44,186 nucleotides of DNA, from NCBI RefSeq assembly GCF_001854805.1, contig NZ_MBLO01000049.1, positions 1 through 44,186 on the forward strand, in the 5' to 3' direction. The notes under the pieces are model-generated. The model was not told the DNA's origin. It did no database searches and saw only the letters and a list, made by a program, of their open reading frames with translations. This stretch comes from Pseudofrankia coriaricola. GTDB taxonomy: Bacteria; Actinomycetota; Actinomycetes; Frankiales; Frankiaceae. The position numbers were made by a program, and so were the translations under genes. Shown here in pieces: positions 25,890-34,602 of the stretch. Numbering within the stretch: position 1 is the stretch's first letter; the number at the start of each line of letters is the position of its first letter.

Positions 25890-25987
25890 CAGAAGGTTCC
25901 GATGCGGCTCATGATGTAGTGCCAGAAAAACAGAAGGCCGGCGACGAGGGCCCACGCCGCGCCGAAGCGCAGTAGGTCCACGAGCAT
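25889..25987 (-). CDS. 32-aa single-span membrane peptide
   Basis: ATG at 25987 behind GGGAGG. A single hydrophobic helix (about residues 9-26, GAAWALVAGLLFFWHYIM) precedes a short basic end (SRIGTF). Like the 39-aa peptide downstream, it looks like a tiny subunit of a membrane complex; the helix carries FWHY, also present in the 251-aa protein. It opens the coupled run of 32-aa, 41-aa and VWA genes. It follows the TetR gene by 87 nt. Confidence 0.7.
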   Translation of the reverse strand: MLVDLLRFGAAWALVAGLLFFWHYIMSRIGTF

Positions 25988-26074
25988 GACGACACCTCCC
26001 GGGTAATCGATCCGGGCAAATATTGGACAGTGGAAATGCGGAGATCTGTAGCTTTCGACCTCGCGGAAGAGGCC

Positions 26075-26683
26075 TCAGCGCGCCTCGAGGCCGCGGAGCA
26101 CAGTGGCCACGAAATTCTGCAGAATGGTGGTGCGGTCAGACTGGGAGCCGGTGACCGCGATCAGCAGCCCGTACAGCCCGACCAGGAAGAAGAAAGCACT
26201 GTGTCTGACGTCCGCCTCGGGGTATATCTCGCCCCGGTCCCGCGCCTGCTCGATCGCCTGGATGACGAGGATGATGACGGGGTACTCGGTCCAGTCGGCG
26301 GACGTGGGGCGGGCGGGGGAGAAATGGTAGGCGAGCACATCCCGGAATAGCGCCTTGTCGAGTCGTTGTTCGATCGCGGTGACCAAACGGACCACCTCGT
26401 CGAACACGGCTGGCAGGTCCCGAGGCGACGCGAGGAACCGGGACAGCTGTTTCGCCATCCGCTCCTGCTCGCTGTGGTCCAGCTCGGCGAGAACATGCTC
26501 CTTCGTCGGGAAATGAAAGTAGAAGGTGCCCCGCGCCACCCCCGCCGCCGTGGCGATGGCGCCAATGTCCGCTTCGGCCATACCAGAACGCTTGTACTCG
26601 GCAATGGCTGCGTCGAACACCCGCTGGCGCGTCTCGAGCCGCTGCGCCTCGCGAGCGTGTGGCTTGGTCCGCTCCTCCAGCAT
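26075..26683 (-). CDS. TetR-family transcriptional regulator
   Basis: 202 aa, ATG at 26683. The N-terminal TetR helix-turn-helix (about residues 17-63) reads TRQRVFDAAIAEYKRSGMAE... GVARGTFYFHFPTKEHVL. The C-terminal ligand domain is helical. It lies just upstream of the membrane-complex genes on the same strand and probably regulates them and itself. Repeated AGTGTCA motifs at 26711-26730 directly upstream are the likely autoregulatory operator, related to the palindrome before the lipoprotein gene. Confidence 0.93.
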   Translation of the reverse strand: MLEERTKPHAREAQRLETRQRVFDAAIAEYKRSGMAEADIGAIATAAGVARGTFYFHFPTKEHVLAELDHSEQERMAKQLSRFLASPRDLPAVFDEVVRLVTAIEQRLDKALFRDVLAYHFSPARPTSADWTEYPVIILVIQAIEQARDRGEIYPEADVRHSAFFFLVGLYGLLIAVTGSQSDRTTILQNFVATVLRGLEAR

Positions 26684-26710
26684 GAGATCTTTCTACCGCG
26701 CTCGCTGGCG

Positions 26711-26730
26711 AGTGTCAATGAAAAGTGTCA
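26711..26730. promoter_or_regulatory. Operator candidate upstream of tetR
   Basis: AGTGTCA occurs at 26711-26717 and 26724-26730, the first followed by ATGAAA to give a half-degenerate version of the palindrome GTGTCATTGACAC at 20625. It lies 28 bp before the TetR start. The remaining sequence to 27005, about 275 bp, contains no gene I can support. Confidence 0.5.
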
Positions 26731-27005
26731 GCCAAACTGAGACGGGGGCGGTCCGGCTGGCCGCCGTGCCCGCGGGACGGCCAGGACGTCCACGCAGGTC
26801 AGCGCCCGCGCCGTCCGTCTTGTCCCGCTGACGGTATCCCTTCAGACCTTCGCTGTGCGCACAGCCTCCCGCCCTGCGCCGCCGTGACCCGACCCGCGGC
26901 ATCTGGTGGGTCCCTGCTCCGACGCATCGTCCGCCTGGGCGAATCGGACGAGATCCGTGGGCCGGCCTGCCGGACGGTTCGCGACGGCGGCGCAGGGCGG
27001 ATGGT

Positions 27006-27746
27006 TCACGGGAGCGATGCGGTCGTGCCACCGTCGATCGGGATGATCGCGCCGTTGATGAAGCTGGCACGATCGGAGGCGAGGAAGAGCGCGAGCTCCG
27101 CCACCTCCTCCGGCCGGCCGGCGCGCCGCATCGGCGAGCTCGCCACCAGCTGGGGGAACCTCTCGACGGCCTCGGCCGACAGCTCGGTCACGATGAAGCC
27201 GGGACAGATCGCGTTGGCGCGGATCCCCTTTGGTCCGTACTCCACGGCGGCGGCCTTGGTGAAGGCGTTCACCCCTGCCTTCGCGGCCGAGTAGGCGCTT
27301 ACCTGTCGCTGGGAAGCGTTGATGCTGCCCGTCGAGGACCAGTTGATGATGGAGCCGCCGCCGGTGGGGAGCATCGCCCTGATGGCGTGCTTGGTGCCCA
27401 GCAGCACGCCGCGCAGGTCCACGTCCATGATCCGGTCGTACTCGGCCATGGTGATCTCGGCGAGCGGCTGCGCGCCCCCGACGCCGGCGACGTTGAGTAC
27501 GGCGCTCAGGGCGCCGAACTCCGCGAGGGCGGCCTGGAACATCGTCTCGACATCGGACTCGAGGGACACGTCGCAGTGAAACGGTACGACCGCGTCGCCC
27601 AGTTCGGCCGCCGTCTCCTTCTCCCGTTCGCTGATGTCCGCGGCTAACACCCTCGCTCCTTCGCGCACGAAGAGCCTCGTGGCCTCCCTCCCCATTCCGG
27701 AGCCGGCTCCGGTGATGACGGCCGTCTTACCGTCCAACTGTCCCAT
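27006..27746 (-). CDS. Short-chain dehydrogenase/reductase (SDR)
   Basis: 246 aa, ATG at 27746 behind GAGGAGG. Classical SDR: cofactor motif TGAGSGMG (residues about 13-20), NVAG in the middle, active-site Ser in INWSSTGS and YSAAK (about 156-160), and a C-terminal PGFIVTEL. The fingerprint of a full-length NAD(P)-dependent alcohol dehydrogenase or ketoreductase is complete. It follows the P450 gene by 75 nt on the same strand. The pair suggests hydroxylation of a substrate, then oxidation of the alcohol. Confidence 0.94.
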   Translation of the reverse strand: MGQLDGKTAVITGAGSGMGREATRLFVREGARVLAADISEREKETAAELGDAVVPFHCDVSLESDVETMFQAALAEFGALSAVLNVAGVGGAQPLAEITMAEYDRIMDVDLRGVLLGTKHAIRAMLPTGGGSIINWSSTGSINASQRQVSAYSAAKAGVNAFTKAAAVEYGPKGIRANAICPGFIVTELSAEAVERFPQLVASSPMRRAGRPEEVAELALFLASDRASFINGAIIPIDGGTTASLP

Positions 27747-27821
27747 GCGTCCTCCTCTTCAACCTGGTCGCTCTACTCCCGACCAGCGTCTGTGCCCGCC
27801 CGCCGACGTCGCCCGGGCCGG

Positions 27822-29027
27822 CTACCCGACGACGAGCGGCAGGGTTTCCCAGCCCCGGACGGACGACGTCTGCGCGAGCTTCGCGCCCGACCAGTCGACG
27901 TCCCAGTCGGGGAAGCGACGCAACAACTCATCCAGCGCGACTCGTCCCTCCAGGCGGGCGAGCGCCGCGCCCAGGCAGTAGTGACCACCGAGCCCGAAGG
28001 TCATCAACTGGCCGATCTTCCGGTGGATGTCGAAACGATCCGGGTCGGTATATCGGCGCGGGTCACGGTTTGCGGCGGCCAGCATGAACATCGTGGCGCT
28101 TCCAGCGGGAATCGTCTGCCCGTGGAACTCGACGTCCGTGGCGGTGTAGCGGGCCATGAACGGGCCGGGCGGCTCGTAGCGAAGGATCTCCTCGATCGCG
28201 TTGGGGATCAGGTTCGGGTTGGCGGCGAGCTCGCGTCGCGCGTCGGGATTCCGGGCGAGGAGAGCTCCGATCCAGCCGACCAGCCGGCCGGTCGTCTCGT
28301 TCCCGGCACCGGCGACGACCGTGACGTAGGTCAGCACCTCGTCTCGCGTCAGCGTCCGGACCACGCCGTTCTCGTCGGTGAACTCGGCGTTCAGCAGGTC
28401 AGTCATGAGGTCGTTCGACGGGTGGTCGCGTCGCCAGTCGATGTAGTCGGCGAAGACTCCGCTGTCGATCATCACGCCCTCCGAGAGGTCCATCCGCCCG
28501 CCGGACTCGGTGCGCAGCTTCTCGTCCGTGAGGTCGCGGATACCCGCCTGGTCGGCCTCCGGAATGCCGAGGAGCATGCCGATGACCCGCATCGGCATCT
28601 CCGCGCCCAAGGCCGCGATCAGGTCAAAGTCGGTGACTCCGGCCAACGGGTCGAGAATGCGCGCGCAGAACTCCCGAACCCGCGGCTCGAGTTCGCCTAT
28701 CCGGCGAGGGGTGAAGACCCTGACGAGCAGCTTGCGGTGGATGTCGTGCATGGGTGGGTCTTCGAAGATCAAAGTGCCAGGCGGGATCTCCATACCAGAC
28801 TGGATGATGTCGAGGATGTTGCCCCGGGAGTTCTGGAAGGTCTGCCAGTCCGGCAGGCCGCGCTCGCAGTCCGCATACCGGCTGAGCGCATAGAAGTTGT
28901 ACTTCTCGTTGTAGTAGACCGGGGCCTCCTCCCGCATCTGGTTAAAGACCGGGTAGGGATCCGTATTGAAACTACCGTCATAAGGGTCCCAGTAGGCAGG
29001 ACTGTTGGCGCCCAATGCATCCTCCAA
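27822..29027 (-). CDS. Cytochrome P450
   Basis: 401 aa, a soluble bacterial class P450. The I-helix oxygen-binding motif is AGAGNETTG, the K-helix ExxR is in EEILRYEPP, and the heme-ligand loop is FGLGGHYCLGAALARLE. All are intact and the length is typical. The only in-frame start before the conserved N terminus is TTG 29027 (followed by EDALGANSPAYWD), because a TAG lies just upstream; the ribosome site is weak. It needs ferredoxin partners, none of which are in the window. Probably cotranscribed with the SDR gene. Confidence 0.94.
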   Translation of the reverse strand: MEDALGANSPAYWDPYDGSFNTDPYPVFNQMREEAPVYYNEKYNFYALSRYADCERGLPDWQTFQNSRGNILDIIQSGMEIPPGTLIFEDPPMHDIHRKLLVRVFTPRRIGELEPRVREFCARILDPLAGVTDFDLIAALGAEMPMRVIGMLLGIPEADQAGIRDLTDEKLRTESGGRMDLSEGVMIDSGVFADYIDWRRDHPSNDLMTDLLNAEFTDENGVVRTLTRDEVLTYVTVVAGAGNETTGRLVGWIGALLARNPDARRELAANPNLIPNAIEEILRYEPPGPFMARYTATDVEFHGQTIPAGSATMFMLAAANRDPRRYTDPDRFDIHRKIGQLMTFGLGGHYCLGAALARLEGRVALDELLRRFPDWDVDWSGAKLAQTSSVRGWETLPLVVG

Positions 29028-30002
29028 GTGGACCTGCTAGTCGGATGTTGTTTCCCGGCAGCGGTGAAGGTTGTTCCGTGAACCAATAGACTGAGTGGGT
29101 ATCCGCGCACGAGGAGCGTGCGCCAGGCGGGACCGGAATACCGGAGACCGGGTCGGTTCGTGCGGGTCGGCCGCTGTTTTTTCGGCTCGAAGATCGGCGG
29201 AAAGCCCAGGCGGCCGACGCGTGGACAAGCGCGTCCGCGTGTAGGCAAGAGGAGGTCGACGCCGGTCTTGGTCGTCGCGGCCATGGCGGCGGTCAGCTTG
29301 CTGCGGCGGGGAGGCAGGTGCGTCGCTCGGGTCCGCTGTCCGGTGGGCGTCGTGCCCATGCGAACGGCCTGCTGCCCTCAGCGCCGGACGGGATGGCGAT
29401 TGCTGGGTGGGGTGGCATAGAAGGACCTGCCTTGGTGGATGTCCAAGGCTGTCGGCGAGGCGGCCCGGCACGGGCCCGTCAGCCTTCCTACGAGGTGCCA
29501 GCCGGCGGACCAGCGACCTCGGCGTCCAGAACTATACCACTAGGTCTAGTTTTGTCGATAATCTCCTGCTCGTGGTGCCGACACGCGTCCGGTCTGGCGC
29601 GGTCGACGGCGGTTGGCGGCCAGTTGGCTGCGCGGATTGGGTTGCCTGGTGGCGGGCATCCCGGCTACCCGCGGGTGGCCCTCGCCTGTTCCTCCGCCGG
29701 AGGGCGATCTCGGCCTGGTCCGGTCGCTGTGCTCGCCTGACGCCGCCGGCCTGCCTTGGCGAGCTGGTGCGCCAGAACTAGACCCGTCGGTATGGTTGTG
29801 GCACTCTGGCGCCCGAGGCGCGGGGCAGGCGCCGGGATGACCTGCTCAAGGACGGCAGATCGACATCCATCTACGTGCCGATCCGGCGTGGATCCGGTTT
29901 GGGTACTTGCCGTGGCGCCGGCAGGGAGATGGCGTCCGTCGGCGGCCATTGGGTCGATCATGCCGTTGTGGATCGTGTTTGTTGGAGAAGCGGGAGAGAG
30001 CC
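29028..30002. other. 975-bp intergenic region without a supported gene
   Basis: This lies between the minus-strand P450 and the plus-strand dioxygenase. Open frames here lack family resemblance and good ribosome sites. It must contain both divergent promoters. The only structured site I see is a CTAG-type palindrome at 29539-29550. The length is unusual for this gene-dense region, so a decayed gene cannot be excluded. Confidence 0.5.
29539..29550. promoter_or_regulatory. CTAG-type palindrome, operator candidate
   Basis: ACTAGGTCTAGT has two perfect 5-bp arms around GT and is followed by TTTG. The string GTCTAGTTTT here also occurs in the operator candidate before luxE (42122-42141), so one TetR-family repressor might bind both. 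The local sequence is AT-rich compared with its surroundings, as promoters here tend to be. Confidence 0.45.
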
Positions 30003-30836
30003 ATGGCCGTGTCTGTCACTCCGGTGAGTCGGGGGGTCGGCGTCGAGATCTCGGGCCGTAGTGGGCCGGAGCTGGCGACTCCGCAGGTCGCCGCCGAGGT
30101 GCGCGAGTACCTCGACGAGTACGGTGTCGTGATCTACCGCGAGGCGCGGATCGGTGACGCCGACCTGGTGGCGCTGTCCCGGATGCTCGGTGAGGTGATC
30201 GTCGCGCCGATGGGCGGAGAGGAGGACTTCCCGGAGGTGTCGACGATCTCGCTGGACCCGGCGCAGAGCACGCTGGCGGCGTACCGGGCGGGTACGTTCT
30301 TCTGGCATATCGACGGGGCGAACGACCTGGTGCCGCAGAAGGCGACGTTGCTGACCGCGCTGGAGGTCGCGACCGAGGGTGGGGACACCGAGTTCGCCAA
30401 CCTCTACGCCGCCTACGAGGCGCTGTCCGCGCAGGAGAGGGCCACGTTGGCCGAGCTGCGGGTGGTGCACAGCTTCGCGGCCACCCAGCGGCTGTCCAAC
30501 CCGGACGCGTCGGCGAAGATGCGGGCCGCGTGGGACAAGGTGCCGTCGCGGGAGCATCCGCTGGTGTGGACCCGGCGCAGCGGACGCAAGTCGCTGCTGG
30601 TCGGCGCGACGGCCGATCATGTGGTTGGCCTGGCGGCCGAGGAGAGCCGCGCGCTGCTGGACCGGCTGCTCGCGTGGGCGACCCAGCCGGAGTTCTCGCT
30701 GCGTCACCACTGGCACGACGGCGACCTGGTGATCTGGGACAACACCGGCATCCTGCACCGCGCCCAGCCGTATACGGCCGCGTCTCGCCGCCTGATGCAC
30801 CGCACTACCCTCGTCGGTGAAGAAGCTGTCGCCTAA
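30003..30836 (+). CDS. TauD/TfdA-family 2-oxoglutarate-dependent dioxygenase
   Basis: 277 aa, ATG at 30003 behind GGGAGAGAG. The iron-binding facial triad is visible as WHIDG (His102, Asp104) and the distal His252 in GILHRAQPY, with the 2-oxoglutarate-binding Arg shortly after (SRRLMHRTT). Such enzymes hydroxylate small molecules using Fe(II), oxygen and 2-oxoglutarate; the substrate cannot be told. Only the TAA stop is touched by the neighbouring IS1380 insertion: the CTAA target duplication includes it, so the protein is intact. Any native downstream gene has been separated from it. Confidence 0.93.
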   Translation: MAVSVTPVSRGVGVEISGRSGPELATPQVAAEVREYLDEYGVVIYREARIGDADLVALSRMLGEVIVAPMGGEEDFPEVSTISLDPAQSTLAAYRAGTFFWHIDGANDLVPQKATLLTALEVATEGGDTEFANLYAAYEALSAQERATLAELRVVHSFAATQRLSNPDASAKMRAAWDKVPSREHPLVWTRRSGRKSLLVGATADHVVGLAAEESRALLDRLLAWATQPEFSLRHHWHDGDLVIWDNTGILHRAQPYTAASRRLMHRTTLVGEEAVA

Positions 30837-30957
30837 CCTCGGGCTTTCACCGGGGTGATCGTCTGTTGGGTGGCTGGAAATAGGAAAGTGCCCCTGAGCT
30901 GGGAGGATTGGGCTTGCTGAGGGCCTGATCGATCCCGTACCAAGGAGCACCTTCGCG

Positions 30958-32031
30958 GTGAAGCCTACCGGTGTGTATCCGTCTGTCTGCGTCGATGCCG
31001 CTGGGCGCGGTGTCGTGTCGTCGGCGGGTGGGGTGTTGCTGACGGAGACGGTCCGGGTGTCCGGGCTGGGTGCGGCGTTGTCGGAGGCTTTGGCGCCGTG
31101 GCGGGCGCCGACGGCGGTGCACGACCCGGCGAAGGTGCTGACGGATCTGGCGGTCAGTCTCGCGCTGGGCGGTGACTGCCTCGCCGACGTCGCGTTGCTG
31201 CGGGTGGAGCCGGAGCTGTTCGGGCTGGTGGCCTCGGACCCGACGGTGTCACGGACGGTCGACCGGCTCGCGGCCGACGTCGAGAAGGTGCTGGCGGCGG
31301 TGTTCCGAGCGTTGGCGGGCGCGCGGGAACGGGTCTGGACGCTCGCCGGGGTGCACGCTCCAGGCCACGCGGCCAGCGTCGCCGACCCGCTGGTCGTGGA
31401 CTTGGACGCGACCCTGGTCACCGCGCACTCGGAGAAGGAACAGGCCGCGCCGACGTTCAAACGGGGTTTCGGGTTCCACCCGCTGTTCGGGTTCGTCGAC
31501 CACGGCCCCGACGGCACCGGGGAGCCGGCGGCGGTGCTGCTGCGCCGCGGGAACGCCGGGTCGAATACGGCCGCCGACCACATCACCGTGGCCAAAGACG
31601 CACTCGCCGGGCTGTCGCGGCGGCTGCGCCGGGGCCGTTCGGTGCTGGTCCGCACCGACGGCGCCGGCGGCACGCACGACTTCCTCACCTGGCTACACGG
31701 CCGCCGGCTGTCGTACTCGGTCGGGTTCACCCTTACCGATGACCACGCCGAGATCATCATGAAGCTGCCGACCGCGGCGTGGACTGCGGCCTACGACGCC
31801 GACGGCCTGCCCCGGCCCGGAGCCTGGATCGCGGAGCTCACCGGCCTGCTCGACCTGTCCGGCTGGCCGCCGGGGATGCGGGTGATCGTGCGCAAGGAAC
31901 GGCCACACCCCGGCGCGCAGCTGCGGATCACCGACGTTGACGGCAACCGGATCACCGCGTTCGCTACCAACAGCCGCCGCGGCCAGCTCGCCGCGTTGGA
32001 GCTGCGTCACCGCCGCCGGGCCCGCTGCGAG
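30958..32031 (+). pseudogene. IS1380 element 2 transposase, N-terminal fragment (358 codons)
   Basis: DDE transposase beginning MKPTGVYPSVCVDAAG. First Asp in LVVDLDATLVTAHSEKE, second Asp in LVRTDGAGGTHDF, then the YREK region LELRHRRRARCE, broken directly after the catalytic Glu. The rest is at 34603-34915. The serine-recombinase insertion is exact: GAG ends at 32031 and GAC resumes at 34603. Confidence 0.92.
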
Positions 32032-32051
32032 AGGAGCAAGCCGCAGTGCTG

Positions 32052-34271
32052 TTATAACTGCGACTCGCTGGCATCGTGGGTGTTTCCTTCCGGTTCTGTG
32101 TTCATGTCGGTGTTCGTGGTGGCCTGCTGGTTGGCCAGCCAGGGCCGGCGGGTGTGTCCCCCGTTGGGCATCAGGTGCAGGGCGCGGAGCCGTTCGACCT
32201 CGGCGGGGTCGGCGTGCAGGACCCATCTGCGGGGGGCGTCGGGGTGGCGGTGGGCGTCCACCCAGCCGCGGCCGATCCAGGTGTAGAGGGTGACCTGGGG
32301 CATGTCGAGTTCGCGGGCGAGGTCGGCCAGCCACCACTTGTGCTCGCCCAGCGGCGGGCTGGTGTGGCGCTGGGTGGCTGGTTCGGTCAGGCCGAGGGTG
32401 CCCATCAGGTCGCGGACTGCCTGCGGTCCGAAGCAGGCCCGCCTCTTGGGCGGGCGGAAGCCCTCCCGGTTCAGGCAGTCGGCGATCTGGGTGGCGTTCT
32501 GCCCGGCGGCCGCGAGCTCGCGGACCCGCGCGGCCAGCTGCGGGTAGTAGCTGAGCTGGGTCAGGCGGGCCACCGGCCGCACCACCTCGCCGTCGCTGCG
32601 GTGGCCCCCGGCCCAGGTCACCTGCACCTTCACCTTCTCGCTGGTATCGAGGACCTCCACGCGGACCTGCTCGACGAGCAGGCGCAGCAGCTGTTTGCGG
32701 TCGGCGTCGGCGGTGGTGGGCGCGTGCCACAGCGCGGGGATGTCGGCGGCCAGGGCGCGGATGTGCTCGCGTTCGGCTGCGGTGAGGGTGCGCGGGCGGG
32801 CCGCGGCGAAGCGGTCGTACTCCTCACCCAGGCGTTGGCGCTCGGCCAGCGCAGCCTCCCAGTCCCTCTCCAGCTGGCGCACGACCAGCCGGTTCTCCGG
32901 CTCGGCCAGCTGGTACTGGCGGCGGGCCCGGTCGGCGACGTAGTCAGCCCGCTCCAGGCGCTGCCGCCAGATCCGGTCCACCTGCGCCCGCTGCGCCTCG
33001 ACCTGCTCGGCCGCCGCCAGGGAGACCTCGAGTGCGGCCGGGGCCACGGCTGCCAGCAGCAGCGCGGTGACGTAGGCGTCCACGCAGCCGCCGGCCAGCT
33101 GCTGGCACCGCTCGGCACCATATTCGATCTTGTCGCGGGAGCAGACGTAGACCGGCTGCTGCCTGCTGCCCGGCCCCCGCCGGTAGTGCGCCGCCATCTT
33201 CCTGCCGCAGCGGGCGCAGACCACCAGCCCGCTCAGCAGGGCCGGGCCGTTACGCGCCGCGCCCATGCTGCGCGCCCAGGACCGGTTGGCGTCCAATCGC
33301 TGCATGTTCCGCTCGTACTGCTCGACGCTGATGTAGGACGGCAGCACCCCGGGCAGGTAGGCCACCCAGTCCTCGCGGGGCTGGCGTACCCGCCCGGTGT
33401 CCGGCCGCCCGGCCTGCCGCCGCCGGGGGTCCAGGCCGGTGCGGCCGTAGGCATAGATACCAGCGTAGGCCGGGTGGTGGAGCATGTTCTGGATCCCGGC
33501 CCGGCTGGGCCGGCGCCAGGTCAGCTCCCCGCGCCGGGGCCCGTGGTGCAGACGCCCCCCGACCTGGATGTGGTTGTCGGCCAGGTAGGCCAGCACCGCG
33601 TTCACCGTGCCGAGCCGCTCGAACAGCTCGAACACCAGGCGCACCACGGCCTGGACCTGCTCGTCGGGGTCGAGCACCACCTCCCCCGAGAGGCGGCGCA
33701 CATACCCGGCCGGCAGCTCCAGCGCCAGTTCCCCGCGCCGGGCCTTGTTCACCCGCCCGGACGACATCCGCTGCCGGATCAGGTAGAGCTCGGCCTGGCT
33801 GATCGTCCCCTTCAGCCCCAGCAGCAGTCGGTCGTTGTGGTCGTTGTGGTCGTTGGGGTCGTAGACCCCGTCCGTATCAGCCAGCAGCGTCCCCGACAGA
33901 GCGCACAGCTCGAGCAGCTGGTGCCACTCCCGGCCGCCGCGGGCCAGCCGGGACATCTCCGCGCCCACCACGATGCCGACGTGGCCCAACCCGACCTCGG
34001 CGACCAGCCGGGCGAACCCCGGCCGGTCGGCCACCCCCGACGCCGAGCACCCCAAATCGTCGTCGATGACCAGTACCCGCGACCGGTCCCACCCCAGCGC
34101 CACCGCCCGCTCGGCCAGCCCGTACTGCACCCGGGTCGACTCGGTGTTGCGCTCGACCTGCGCGAGGGTGGACTGGCGGACATACACCGCCGCGAGAAGA
34201 TCACAGTGCCGCGGCTGCACCTTGCCGTGCACCCGCTCCCACGGCAGGGCCGCCGTGCTCACCCCGCTCAC
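32052..34271 (-). CDS. Large serine recombinase
   Basis: 739 aa. N-terminal resolvase domain with the nucleophile Ser34 (VYVRQSTLAQ) and conserved Arg residues (EMSRLARGG; YLIRQRMSSG). Then the recombinase domain (about residues 185-330, GYVRRLSGEVVLDPDE... MLHHPAYAGIYAYGR), a zinc ribbon (CARCGRKM ... VCSRDKIEYGAERC) and a long coiled-coil-bearing C terminus with two helix-turn-helix-like stretches (NATQIADCLNREGFRPP; DLARELDMPQVTLYTW). A 9-bp tandem repeat (33831-33857) encodes NDHNDHND in the catalytic domain. The start overlaps the 94-aa gene by 4 nt. It catalyses integration and perhaps excision of the element. Confidence 0.94.
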   Translation of the reverse strand: MSGVSTAALPWERVHGKVQPRHCDLLAAVYVRQSTLAQVERNTESTRVQYGLAERAVALGWDRSRVLVIDDDLGCSASGVADRPGFARLVAEVGLGHVGIVVGAEMSRLARGGREWHQLLELCALSGTLLADTDGVYDPNDHNDHNDRLLLGLKGTISQAELYLIRQRMSSGRVNKARRGELALELPAGYVRRLSGEVVLDPDEQVQAVVRLVFELFERLGTVNAVLAYLADNHIQVGGRLHHGPRRGELTWRRPSRAGIQNMLHHPAYAGIYAYGRTGLDPRRRQAGRPDTGRVRQPREDWVAYLPGVLPSYISVEQYERNMQRLDANRSWARSMGAARNGPALLSGLVVCARCGRKMAAHYRRGPGSRQQPVYVCSRDKIEYGAERCQQLAGGCVDAYVTALLLAAVAPAALEVSLAAAEQVEAQRAQVDRIWRQRLERADYVADRARRQYQLAEPENRLVVRQLERDWEAALAERQRLGEEYDRFAAARPRTLTAAEREHIRALAADIPALWHAPTTADADRKQLLRLLVEQVRVEVLDTSEKVKVQVTWAGGHRSDGEVVRPVARLTQLSYYPQLAARVRELAAAGQNATQIADCLNREGFRPPKRRACFGPQAVRDLMGTLGLTEPATQRHTSPPLGEHKWWLADLARELDMPQVTLYTWIGRGWVDAHRHPDAPRRWVLHADPAEVERLRALHLMPNGGHTRRPWLANQQATTNTDMNTEPEGNTHDASESQL

Positions 34272-34552
34272 CCCCGCTCCCGCCGCTCGTCGGTGCCGAC
34301 CCTGCCACCGCCCGCTCGACCAGCAGGCCCAGCAGGCGCCGCACGGCCAGCCGGTTCACCTCCGGGAACGCCCCCCACGGTGGGACGACAACCGCCGGGC
34401 CCGCCACCCCGGGGGGACAGCTGTGTTTCCTGACATCGCAACAAACCTCCCGGTTCTTCGTCATTTTCTTCGTCGATCTGCGCATCCCGCAGCCGTCGGA
34501 CGGCCGCTACCAGCGCCAACAGGGCGTCTACCCCGATCACGGGAGCGCTCAT
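34268..34552 (-). CDS. 94-aa companion protein of the serine recombinase
   Basis: ATG at 34552 behind GGAGGGA; its stop overlaps the recombinase start, so the genes are coupled. The N terminus is helical with an acidic stretch (VAAVRRLRDAQIDEENDEE) and the C terminus is low-complexity Gly/Pro/Arg. I recognise no family. Location and coupling suggest a recombination directionality factor or regulator, which is inference only. Confidence 0.6.
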   Translation of the reverse strand: MSAPVIGVDALLALVAAVRRLRDAQIDEENDEEPGGLLRCQETQLSPRGGGPGGCRPTVGGVPGGEPAGRAAPAGPAGRAGGGRVGTDERRERG

Positions 34553-34602
34553 TCCCTCCACTCCCGAAGAATTTATGCGTGCAGTGCGGCTTGCTCTTCG
34601 AG

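Larger units (their letters stand above)
32032..34602 (-). mobile_element. 2.57-kb serine-recombinase integrative element
   Basis: Inserted in the IS1380 transposase gene, flanked by a 4-bp direct repeat CGAG (32028-32031 and 34599-34602). Just inside lie inverted arms containing GAGCAAGCCGCA(G/C)TGC (about 32033-32049 and 34580-34597). This is what integration by a large serine recombinase predicts: the two halves of a roughly palindromic attP become the ends. It carries only the recombinase and a 94-aa companion gene, so it is about as small as such an element can be. Confidence 0.88.

Noticed and set aside
29037-29471. A 144-codon minus-strand frame upstream of the P450 gene
   Set aside because: No family resemblance, Arg/Pro-rich, poor start context; treated as intergenic.
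32076-34433. A 785-codon plus-strand open frame opposite the serine recombinase
   Set aside because: Shadow of the recombinase gene; Pro/Gly/Val-rich without motifs, whereas the minus strand shows the catalytic Ser34 and zinc ribbon.
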